NCBI RefSeq assembly: GCF_009762775.1
Contig: NZ_CP046401.1
Span: 2,976,001 to 3,040,000, forward strand
Direction of reading: 5' to 3'
Length of the DNA: 64,000 nucleotides
Source: Maribellus comscasis
Lineage (GTDB): Bacteria; Bacteroidota; Bacteroidia; Bacteroidales; Prolixibacteraceae
The position numbers were made by a program, and so were the translations under genes. Below the pieces are notes generated by a model. That model was not told the DNA's origin and did not search any database. It worked only from the letters and a program-made list of their open reading frames with translations. Of the stretch, positions 1 to 8,368 are shown in pieces; positions within the stretch are counted from its first letter, which is position 1; the number at the start of each line of letters is the position of its first letter.

Positions 1-1152
1 GTAAGCCAGAATGCCGAGCCAGAATACACCAATTTGAGCCACTACCGATTTAAATAGTACATATTTTTGACTGATTTTTGAGTATACCCGGGAGAATACA
101 TAAACTAAAACAACAAATAATCCAATATAGGAAACATAAGTATATCTTTCGGCATAAAGTGCTTTTCCGAAAGGAAAAAACTGAATTACCGGTGCTATGG
201 ATATAAGGAAAAAACTGAATCCAAAAAATACAACCGGCATTTTTTTAAATGATTTTACAAGTATGTAAATTAAAACAGGGATAAGTATAATTGAGTAGTA
301 AAAATAACGGGGGATAACGTTGTGATCCAACCCGGGATAGGGATGAAATGCTGAAATATTATAAGGAACAAAGAATTTAACAAAGTAAATTAACAGCCCG
401 TAATTGCTAAAAAATAGATTATTGAGAGTAAAAGATTCTGACACAGGCAACATAGCCCCATCTGTTCTTTGGGCTTTTACACCTATCCAAAGAAAAATAA
501 TCGCTAATGCAAAAAAAGGTATTTTCTCAAAACTATTTTTTTTTGAAATGTTTCCTTTAAGATAATCTGTCAGGATTAGAAGTGCGGGGAATACAATAGC
601 CATTCCTTTTGAAAGTAACGACAACATAAAAAATACAAAAATCAACAGGTATGTATTCCAGTTTTTATTCTCCATGTACTTTACATATAAAATCAACCCC
701 GAAAACATAAACATTGTAAAAAGCAAATCTTTTCTGGCCGATATCCAGGCAACAGATTCTAGGTGCATTGGGTGAATTGCAAAAAGAAGGGCTACAAAAA
801 ACGCCCACTCTTTATTACCTAAAAGTCTTCTGATAAATACAAATACCAAAACTGAATTTATGGTATGCAAAATAATGTTTGTAACGTGAAATACCCTGGC
901 GTTTGGACCGGCAAATTCATATTCCAGGGCATAGGAAAGAAGCGTAACAGGGTGATAATTTCCCATAACCTGCGGTGTTTTAAAAATATCCAGAATCCCG
1001 CTAAAAGAAATTCCGTGGATAAGGTAATTGTTTAGAATGTAATTATGATCATCCCAGTTTACCCAATCATTTAAGCTTGCCTGATAAAAAGTAAATGCAT
1101 TGATAATCGCCAGGATAAGAATGTAATGGTATGATTTTAAAGCGAACCTCAA
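1..1152 (-). CDS. TMTC-like membrane glycosyltransferase, C-terminus cut by window edge
   Basis: The minus-strand frame is open from the window edge to a TTG at 1152. A TAA codon sits directly before that TTG, so the start must be there or downstream. The 384 visible codons encode a polytopic membrane protein. The N-terminal part has a W-V-N-W-D-D-H-N stretch and a later H-P-M-H-L-E-S-V-A-W-I-S-A-R-K-D stretch, which are typical of the TMTC/PMT-like GT-C fold family (often followed by TPR repeats in full-length members). Such proteins are thought to transfer sugars from lipid carriers at the periplasmic face; substrate is unknown here. It is divergent from the membrane protein gene at 1274. 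Any TPR tail would lie outside the window. Family call is good; function is inference. Confidence 0.75.
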   Translation of the reverse strand, partial: MRFALKSYHYILILAIINAFTFYQASLNDWVNWDDHNYILNNYLIHGISFSGILDIFKTPQVMGNYHPVTLLSYALEYEFAGPNARVFHVTNIILHTINSVLVFVFIRRLLGNKEWAFFVALLFAIHPMHLESVAWISARKDLLFTMFMFSGLILYVKYMENKNWNTYLLIFVFFMLSLLSKGMAIVFPALLILTDYLKGNISKKNSFEKIPFFALAIIFLWIGVKAQRTDGAMLPVSESFTLNNLFFSNYGLLIYFVKFFVPYNISAFHPYPGLDHNVIPRYFYYSIILIPVLIYILVKSFKKMPVVFFGFSFFLISIAPVIQFFPFGKALYAERYTYVSYIGLFVVLVYVFSRVYSKISQKYVLFKSVVAQIGVFWLGILAY

Positions 1153-1273
1153 TTATTTTAAATACTAATTGTTTAATATTCTGCCATTCGGTGTGAGGTA
1201 AAACAATTTTTGATTGTTTAATGTTTATAAATCATTCCTATATATAAAAACCGGATAATAGAAAATTGCTTTT

Positions 1274-3250
1274 ATGAAATTTGTTCGTTTAGAGGTAAAG
1301 TATTATCTGCTTTTCCTCGTATTTTTTATTTTTTACATATTGGGAGCATTGTTTCCTGATAAATGGTGGAGTACACACTTTGTCTTTTTTCTTTCCGAAA
1401 ATTCAAGATTTTTGATCCTCGGGGGGGCGCTGGTTATTCCACTGGTGTTTTATTACGGGAGACTTGTTTTAAATAAGGACACAGGTGAAGCATTGCTAAA
1501 TATAAAACATACTTATTTGTATTTGGTATTATCCCTTTTTGTAGGATTACTTATGTATTATTTCCCCATGGTTTTTGATTATTATGGGGAAGCAGTAAAA
1601 TTACAGGGATTTTTAAATATTGTACCTGAAAGTATTCCACCCGGTACAAATGATGCGTTGTTCTCATTTCGTTTATCTCCCTGGGCCGGGCAAAATACAA
1701 TTTTGAGTATTGTAACTTATATTGCTTTCTGGACAGGAAGCACATACCAAAATGCATTCTTTCTTTTAAATGCTTTTACAGGAGGTCTGTTTGCATTTTT
1801 GTGGTTTTGTTTTATCGATTACTATTTTCGGAGAAATTCAACTCGTTTTATCCTTCAAGTAGCCGGACTGATATCACCTTTTTTACTTCTTTTTTTTGGA
1901 CATATCGAAATTTATGGCCCTGTATTTCTATTTAATCTTTTCTGGCTAATTACGTTTATTATTTATTTAAAAAGGAGACAACCAGCATACCTTGTAATTT
2001 TAGGTATTTTGTTATTGTTTTGTTTGAAGCTGCACGCAGTGGCGCTCTTATTTTTGCCTGCTTATATATTAATTATCTTGAATTATTATAAAAAGGCAAT
2101 AAAAACAGAAATCAATTTTTTTACCTGGAGAGTAGCTTCGGTATATGTGCTTCTGCCTGTATTTTTGATTGGGACCTTTGTGTATTTTTTTGTTTTTAAA
2201 GATCATGTTGACGAAAGGCAATTGCAGTATACAGTAGCTGAATACGATCGCATTTTTTTACCTCTGATAAGCCCTGAACCTCCACTTGACAAATACAATA
2301 TGTTAAGCTGGAATCATATTTTCGATTACTTTAATGAAATGTTTTTGTGGTCGCCTGGTATTTTATTTTTATTATTAGCTGCTGCAATTTTTTTTCGTAA
2401 AAAGATTAATTTCAATCAACCCGAATTAATTTTGACCGGTATCACTTTAATTTTATTTGTTAGTTTGTTTTTTGTGGTAAATCCCTTATTATCGATGCAA
2501 ATGGACTGGGATTTATTTCTTATGCCGGTTCCGGCACTACTGGTTTTTGGAGTAGTAATTTTTAAACAGACAGAAGATGATTTAACAAAGGCTAGTGTTT
2601 CAGGAATAGTTGTTGCCTTGGGAATATTGTCTTTACCCATTTTTGTTGTTCACAATTCGGAAGAAAAGCTCGCGAATCGTACGGAAAAAATAGGCTTATA
2701 TATTTATAAGACCTATTATGAATGGTCGGGGCAAACTTTAGAATTAGCGTGGAAGCACGTAAAAGAAGATAAAGATGAATTCAAAAGCAGGAGAATGACT
2801 GTAATTGGCAGATTAAAAACATTTGCCATTCCCGGGAAGGATTATGAAATGGCCCGAATAATTGCAAATGAAGCAATGTTTGAGACAAGGGTAAATAATA
2901 ATCCGGCAGAAGGATTAAAGCTTGCAAGGGAATCAAAATATTATTTTACTAATTATAACAAAGCGCTGTTATTCGAGTTGGAATCGTTGTTTTTGATGGG
3001 AAAATATAATGAAGCATATCAGGTGGGTTTGAATTTATTAGATATTGCTTATCCGAGCCGGGAAAAAGCACTCAGAATTCTGGTTCATTGCGCCCTCGAG
3101 GCAGAAATGTATCAACAGGCTCTTGTTCAATCAGAAAATTATATAAAAGAGTTCAATCCAGAAGATAAGTTAATTAAAAGGGTTTATAGCAGATTAAAAA
3201 CAAATGATAATATTGGCGAGTTAAAATATTTATTTTCAGGGTCAAATTAA
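1274..3250 (+). CDS. Polytopic membrane protein with C-terminal TPR-like tail
   Basis: A 658-residue protein. Roughly residues 10-470 hold about ten or more hydrophobic membrane segments. A charged soluble tail follows (about 490-658) with helix-turn-helix repeats resembling TPR units. This layout resembles GT-C type glycosyltransferase-like proteins of Bacteroidota, but I see no decisive catalytic motif, so it is annotated only as an integral membrane protein. The next gene starts within 20 nt and is also a membrane protein, so the two are probably co-transcribed. The divergent neighbour is a TMTC-like protein, which suggests a shared role in surface glycan or protein glycosylation (inference). 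Confidence 0.7.
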   Translation: MKFVRLEVKYYLLFLVFFIFYILGALFPDKWWSTHFVFFLSENSRFLILGGALVIPLVFYYGRLVLNKDTGEALLNIKHTYLYLVLSLFVGLLMYYFPMVFDYYGEAVKLQGFLNIVPESIPPGTNDALFSFRLSPWAGQNTILSIVTYIAFWTGSTYQNAFFLLNAFTGGLFAFLWFCFIDYYFRRNSTRFILQVAGLISPFLLLFFGHIEIYGPVFLFNLFWLITFIIYLKRRQPAYLVILGILLLFCLKLHAVALLFLPAYILIILNYYKKAIKTEINFFTWRVASVYVLLPVFLIGTFVYFFVFKDHVDERQLQYTVAEYDRIFLPLISPEPPLDKYNMLSWNHIFDYFNEMFLWSPGILFLLLAAAIFFRKKINFNQPELILTGITLILFVSLFFVVNPLLSMQMDWDLFLMPVPALLVFGVVIFKQTEDDLTKASVSGIVVALGILSLPIFVVHNSEEKLANRTEKIGLYIYKTYYEWSGQTLELAWKHVKEDKDEFKSRRMTVIGRLKTFAIPGKDYEMARIIANEAMFETRVNNNPAEGLKLARESKYYFTNYNKALLFELESLFLMGKYNEAYQVGLNLLDIAYPSREKALRILVHCALEAEMYQQALVQSENYIKEFNPEDKLIKRVYSRLKTNDNIGELKYLFSGSN

Positions 3251-3267
3251 ATTTGGTAACGATAGAA

Positions 3268-4266
3268 ATGATTAAACCTGTTTATATTGATTATTTAAAT
3301 ATTGTTCTAATTTTCATTTCGCTGGGCATGGCGATAATTTTTCCGTTTGAGCTTTTTGTAATTGTTTACGCGTTTTTGGGCCCACTACATTATTTAACTG
3401 AAATAAACTGGCTTCACCATAAAAAATATTTTTCGAATTCAGAAAATCTGTTCTGGCTGTTTTTGGTTTTAGCATTTTTCTTTGCTATTCCATTTTTATT
3501 AAAATTACCTTTCTTTGAGAACAGCAGAATTAAAATTTTGCTAAATAATGTTGCAGATTACACCAATAATATTGTTTTTTTCTCTTTTATTTTTTCAGTT
3601 GCCTTAATTCTTTTGAAAAAAAGAAAACATCAAATCATTTTCATATTAACCTGCATTCTCATTGCTATTTTATCCAGGGGAGCGGTTTCAAATAATATAT
3701 TGATTGGAAGCTTTCTAGCAACGATTATTCACGTGTATATTTTTACCTTTTTGTTTATGGTATATGGTTCTTTAAAATCAAAAAGTTTACCAGGATTAAT
3801 CGCGTCATTATTCGTTTTAGCAGTTCCGGTTATTATTTTTTCAGCTCATGTATTACCGGCAAACTATATAATTTATGAATGGGCAAAATCAATTTTTATA
3901 AGTAACAATTTTCATTTTTTGAATATAAACATCGCTAAAACCTTCGGATTAAGTGATGGGAAAGCGTTCTATTTTTACGAATCATACTTTCTGAAAATTC
4001 AAATATTTGTTGCTTTTGCCTATACCTATCATTATTTGAACTGGTTTTCAAAAACTTCAATAATAGGTTGGCATAAATTGATTACAAAAAGTAATTCAAT
4101 AATTATTGCAATAATGTGGATTTTGTCAGTGGTTTTATATACTATTGATTATAGAACAGGATTCATTTTACTTGTATTTTTAAGTACTTTACATGTTTTT
4201 TTGGAATTTCCATTGAATGTTCTTTCAATAAAAGGAATTGTTACGGAAATAAAAAAGCAGCTTTAG
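3268..4266 (+). CDS. Polytopic membrane protein of unknown function
   Basis: About 332 residues with around ten hydrophobic segments and short charged loops. No domain was recognised with confidence. The reading frame extends back to a TTG at 3253, just 2 nt after the upstream stop. I prefer the ATG at 3268 because the residues before it add nothing recognisable. It follows the gene at 1274 closely and probably forms a two-gene unit. Loops contain conserved-looking histidines (for example L-H-Y-L-T-E and W-L-H-H near the N-terminus) that might be functional, but no reaction is proposed. Confidence 0.65.
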   Translation: MIKPVYIDYLNIVLIFISLGMAIIFPFELFVIVYAFLGPLHYLTEINWLHHKKYFSNSENLFWLFLVLAFFFAIPFLLKLPFFENSRIKILLNNVADYTNNIVFFSFIFSVALILLKKRKHQIIFILTCILIAILSRGAVSNNILIGSFLATIIHVYIFTFLFMVYGSLKSKSLPGLIASLFVLAVPVIIFSAHVLPANYIIYEWAKSIFISNNFHFLNINIAKTFGLSDGKAFYFYESYFLKIQIFVAFAYTYHYLNWFSKTSIIGWHKLITKSNSIIIAIMWILSVVLYTIDYRTGFILLVFLSTLHVFLEFPLNVLSIKGIVTEIKKQL

Positions 4267-4414
4267 TAGCCGTATTTCTTCTCTTTTTGCAATCATTATG
4301 AACTCTAATATTTGAAAAGTTTGATAAAAATAGTTTTATTTATTTCTTGGAATATTTAAAAAAATGCAAGCCAAATTAATTGAAGTACATTTATCTTTAA
4401 AAAAACATCAAATA

Positions 4415-5998
4415 ATGAAATCAATATTACATCTTCCTACTTTTCTAATTATCTCAATTTTTATATTTTTTTCTTGTCAATCAAATGTTGAAGAAAAACA
4501 GAAACTTAATTTTTTATTTATTCTGGCAGATGATTATGGCTACCATGATTTAAGTGTTTCGGGAAGCCAATTTTATGAAACACCCAATATTGATCGTATT
4601 GCAACGGGAGGTATGATTTTTACCGATGGTTATGCAACCTGCCAGGTTTGCAGCCCGTCGCGGGGAAGTATTATATCAGGAAAATTCCCTGCGCGTCATG
4701 GAATTACCGATTGGATTGGAGCAGCAACAGGCGAGAATTGGCGCAATGCCGGTCGGTTTAATCAATTGTTACCACCGGAATACGAACACCAACTTGCTTT
4801 GGATTACACTACTTTGCCGGAAGCTATGAAAGAGGCAGGATATAAAACTTTTTTTGCCGGGAAATGGCATTTGGGCAGCAAAGGTTCATGGCCTGAAGAT
4901 CATGGTTTTGATATTAACAAAGGAGGTTGGGATGTAGGAAGCCCCAAAGGTGGCTATTTTGCTCCCTGGGAAAATCCGAATTTATCCAGCGGACCCAATG
5001 GCGAAAATCTTTCAATGAGATTGGCCAAAGAAACTGCTCAGTTTATAAGAGAAAATAAAGACACAAGCTTTTTTGCTTACCTTTCATTTTATGCTGTACA
5101 TGGCCCTATTCAGACGACACAGGAAAAATGGGCAAAATACCGTGAAAAAGCGGAGAAGCTTGGATTAGCAGAAACCGGCTATAAAATGGGGCATTTTTTG
5201 CCTATCCGTCAGGTGCAGGATAATCCGGTTTATGCAGGTTTGGTTGAAGCGATGGATGATGCTGTAGGCGAAGTGTTAAATGCACTGGACGAACTGGGTT
5301 TATCTGAAAATACAGTAGTTATTTTTACTTCAGATAATGGAGGAGTAGCTGCCGGCGATTCCTATTCCACATCAAATTTACCACTCCGAGCCGGAAAGGG
5401 TTATCAGTTTGAAGGTGGAATTCGCGAACCTTACTTTATAAAAGTTCCGGGAGTGGGAAACGGACAAAAAAACAATACGCCGGTTACCGGAACCGATTTT
5501 TATCCCACTATACTTGAACTGGCCGGAGCACCGTTAAGACCATCGGAACACAATGACGGGGTGAGCCTTGTGCCGCTTTTAAAAGGGGAGACTATTCCTG
5601 AGCGGCCACTTATCTGGCACTACCCGCATTACGGAAATCAGGGGGGAGAACCTTCTTCCATAATTCGATTGGGCGACTGGAAATTGATTCATTATTACGA
5701 GGATGGACATGAAGAATTGTACAACCTGAAAAATGACTTGGAAGAAACCACTGACCTGGCTGCAGAAAATCAGGAGAAAGTAAAAGAATTGAGTCAAAAA
5801 TTATTTTCATATTTGGACGAGGTTGGCGCACGTTACCCGGAAAGAGATCCGGAATACGATCCCCAAAAAGAAAAAGAGTATCTTCAAAAAGTAATGAACG
5901 AACGTTGGCCGCGACTTGAGAAACAACGGCTTGAATTTCTTTCAGAGGACTATGAGCCCGGAAATAATTGGTGGGGAAGCAAAATAACAAGAGATTGA
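4415..5998 (+). CDS. Exported sulfatase (arylsulfatase family, lipoprotein)
   Basis: A type I, formylglycine-dependent sulfatase. The C-S-P-S-R motif places the cysteine that becomes formylglycine at residue 79 counting from the ATG at 4415. Other family marks are L-A-D-D-Y-G near the N-terminus (metal-binding aspartates), G-K-W-H-L-G, and T-S-D-N-G-G later. The chosen start gives a hydrophobic leader ending F-F-S-C, a lipobox, so the enzyme is probably a periplasmic or surface lipoprotein. An upstream in-frame ATG at 4364 would bury the signal and is less likely. It removes sulfate esters, probably from a sulfated glycan, in line with the GH2 gene further on. Activation needs an anaerobic or aerobic sulfatase-maturating enzyme that is not in this window. 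Its 3' end is convergent with the kinase gene. Confidence 0.93.
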   Translation: MKSILHLPTFLIISIFIFFSCQSNVEEKQKLNFLFILADDYGYHDLSVSGSQFYETPNIDRIATGGMIFTDGYATCQVCSPSRGSIISGKFPARHGITDWIGAATGENWRNAGRFNQLLPPEYEHQLALDYTTLPEAMKEAGYKTFFAGKWHLGSKGSWPEDHGFDINKGGWDVGSPKGGYFAPWENPNLSSGPNGENLSMRLAKETAQFIRENKDTSFFAYLSFYAVHGPIQTTQEKWAKYREKAEKLGLAETGYKMGHFLPIRQVQDNPVYAGLVEAMDDAVGEVLNALDELGLSENTVVIFTSDNGGVAAGDSYSTSNLPLRAGKGYQFEGGIREPYFIKVPGVGNGQKNNTPVTGTDFYPTILELAGAPLRPSEHNDGVSLVPLLKGETIPERPLIWHYPHYGNQGGEPSSIIRLGDWKLIHYYEDGHEELYNLKNDLEETTDLAAENQEKVKELSQKLFSYLDEVGARYPERDPEYDPQKEKEYLQKVMNERWPRLEKQRLEFLSEDYEPGNNWWGSKITRD

Positions 5999-6009
5999 GC
6001 CTGGAAGTT

Positions 6010-8148
6010 TTAAACTCGGGGTAGGGTAAATTTGAATATGCTTCCTTTTCCTATTTCGCTTTCAACCCAGATTTTTCCCTTGTGTTTTTCAACAAGTTCC
6101 TTAACCAAAATTAGTCCCAGGCCTGTTCCGTTTTCGCCGAGGGTACCTGGAGTGCTTGTATTTGAGTCGAAATCAAAAAGAAGGGGAATTATTTCTGGTT
6201 CAATTCCAACACCAAAATCCTGCACTGAGAATTCAATAAATTTATTGTTTGGTTTTGCTGAAATAAAAATTTTGCCATTGGGATTCGAAAATTTTATGGC
6301 GTTGGACAACAGGTTGCGAAATGTGGTTTTTAAAATTCCTTCATCAGCAAATACCTGTTGTGGGCCTTCAATTCTTGTATCAATGCTAATATCCTTTTTT
6401 GAAATCTGTGGCAAAAACTGTTTTGTAACTTCTTCAATTACATTGGCTAGCACCAACTGTTTAGGGTTTAATTCAATTTTTTGAAATTGTGACCGTGCCC
6501 ATTCGAGCAAATTGTTTAACAGGCTATAGGAACCGCTGAGGCTTTGAAATATAAGTGCAGAATAGTTATTTTCAGATGATTGTTTTCTTGTTTCATTGTC
6601 CTCGGCAATTATTTGGCTTAATGCAAGCGACGAACCAATGGAGCCTTTTAAATCGTGTGCTATTATTGAAAAAAACCGATCTTTTGTCGTATTGATTTTG
6701 CTCAACTCACGATTTTTAAGATGTAGCTTTCTGTAAAATAAAAATATAATTGATGAGATCAGTAATACGAAAATTAATCCTGTTATAATCATAATTTGAA
6801 ACGTCTTCTGCTGCTTGAGCTTCAAGGTATTTATTTCGTTCTGTTTTTCCAGATCTGCTATTTGGTTGGTTTTTTCGTCTAGTTCGTAAATGGTCTGCAA
6901 CTGTTCAATTTTTATATTGGCTCCTCCCGAAAGAATTGAATTCTGGATATCAATTTGTTTCTTTTGATAATAAAGCGCTTTTTCCAGATCGTTTAAATTT
7001 AAATACGTTTCAGCCAGTTTTGAGTATATTTCCAATTGTATATTTTTCTGGCTGTTTCGCAATGCTAAGTCCAGTGCGTGTTTTATATTATCAATTCCTT
7101 CGTTTATGTTTTCTCTCCCTATTTTACACAAACCAATGTATTCGAAAATACCAGGTTGGCTGAGTAAATCTTCAATTTTTTGTTTAACAACCAGGGCCTT
7201 GTTTAGGTATTCTTCAGCTTTTTCATAATCGCCGGAAAAGTATTCAATTTTACCAAGGTTTTTGTATGCATTCGACAGGCCATATTCAGAACCACTTTCA
7301 CTGTGAATGTTTAATACCTGGTTTATGTTCCTGCGGGCTTCTTCCAGTTTCCCGGCCTCCATATTAATTAATCCAATTTGCTCGTAGCAAATAGCAATAC
7401 CGTTTTTATTCCCATCAATAGCTGCTAAAGTTTTATATGTATCTAAAGCTTCTGTAAAATATTCCAGAGCTTGTTCCGGGATTTTTAGATCGGCATAAAC
7501 CCGTCCAAGTAAATACGCACTCCAGGCATAACCCTCATGAAAATCAGCCTTTTGGTAATTCAGTTTTGATTTTATGATATACTCGATTGCTCTGTCGTAC
7601 AAGCCATTTAACCTGAAAATGGTTCCCATCATTGAGAATGAAGAACCAGCAATTTTATAGTTCTCCGATAAACGACAGGCTTGGATTGCTTCATTAAAAT
7701 GTTCAAGTGCCTGCAGGCTCTCACCTTTTTGGTGTTCGATAACTCCCTTTCGGAAGTGAATTTCGCCTTTATACCAGTTTTCACTGATTGCGTCGGATAT
7801 TTTTAAAGCCCGGTTGTAATAGGCCTCTGAAAGAGCATGGTCTCCATCTCTAAAAGAAATTCTTCCCAAAACGTAATATGCGCGCATTTCCATATCCCTG
7901 TTTCCGGTTTCGCTCGCTGACACCAGGGCTGAGTTTGCCAACTCGGTTGCGTCGTTCGATTTTTTGTTAAGAATATGAAGCGCTAATTCTAGTTGAACCG
8001 AGATTTTATCGGCCCCTGTTTTTTGATTTAGTTCTGTTCTTAAACTATCAATTATTTGTTGCTCAGTAGATAGGGTATTTGTGTCTCCGAATGAAAGATG
8101 TATATTAAACAGAGTTAACAGAATGTAAATCAAAATATTTTTTTTCAT
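6010..8148 (-). CDS. TPR-domain sensor histidine kinase
   Basis: 712 residues: a signal peptide, tetratricopeptide repeats from about residue 45 to 420, a coiled coil, one membrane segment near 447-467, then a HisKA and HATPase_c module. The phospho-acceptor lies in I-I-A-H-D-L-K-G with His at residue 498, followed by the N box, a D-F-G-V-G-I box and a G-T-G-L-G-L box. There is no receiver domain and no adjacent response regulator, so it is an orphan kinase here. TPR sensor kinases of this layout are common in Bacteroidota. It is divergent from the GH2 gene and convergent with the sulfatase gene, so a link to glycan sensing is possible but only positional. Confidence 0.93.
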   Translation of the reverse strand: MKKNILIYILLTLFNIHLSFGDTNTLSTEQQIIDSLRTELNQKTGADKISVQLELALHILNKKSNDATELANSALVSASETGNRDMEMRAYYVLGRISFRDGDHALSEAYYNRALKISDAISENWYKGEIHFRKGVIEHQKGESLQALEHFNEAIQACRLSENYKIAGSSFSMMGTIFRLNGLYDRAIEYIIKSKLNYQKADFHEGYAWSAYLLGRVYADLKIPEQALEYFTEALDTYKTLAAIDGNKNGIAICYEQIGLINMEAGKLEEARRNINQVLNIHSESGSEYGLSNAYKNLGKIEYFSGDYEKAEEYLNKALVVKQKIEDLLSQPGIFEYIGLCKIGRENINEGIDNIKHALDLALRNSQKNIQLEIYSKLAETYLNLNDLEKALYYQKKQIDIQNSILSGGANIKIEQLQTIYELDEKTNQIADLEKQNEINTLKLKQQKTFQIMIITGLIFVLLISSIIFLFYRKLHLKNRELSKINTTKDRFFSIIAHDLKGSIGSSLALSQIIAEDNETRKQSSENNYSALIFQSLSGSYSLLNNLLEWARSQFQKIELNPKQLVLANVIEEVTKQFLPQISKKDISIDTRIEGPQQVFADEGILKTTFRNLLSNAIKFSNPNGKIFISAKPNNKFIEFSVQDFGVGIEPEIIPLLFDFDSNTSTPGTLGENGTGLGLILVKELVEKHKGKIWVESEIGKGSIFKFTLPRV

Positions 8149-8368
8149 TAGCGGGAGATTAAAAAATTATAAATACCAACTGTTTCGCTTCTCTTTTGTG
8201 TATGATTTTAAGTTTTCTATTAACATATCGGAATTTTAAAAAAAACGGACAAGAGGTAAATTTAAAAAATTCTGTTAACAATTGGCTGGCATAAACCCTT
8301 TAAAAAGCTATATTTAATTCCGTAAAAATGAGATACTTTTTGTGAATTTGTAATTGAATATTAAAAAC

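Noticed and set aside
4364..4414. Upstream ATG for the sulfatase
   Set aside because: It would place 17 residues before a clear lipoprotein signal; the ATG at 4415 fits better.
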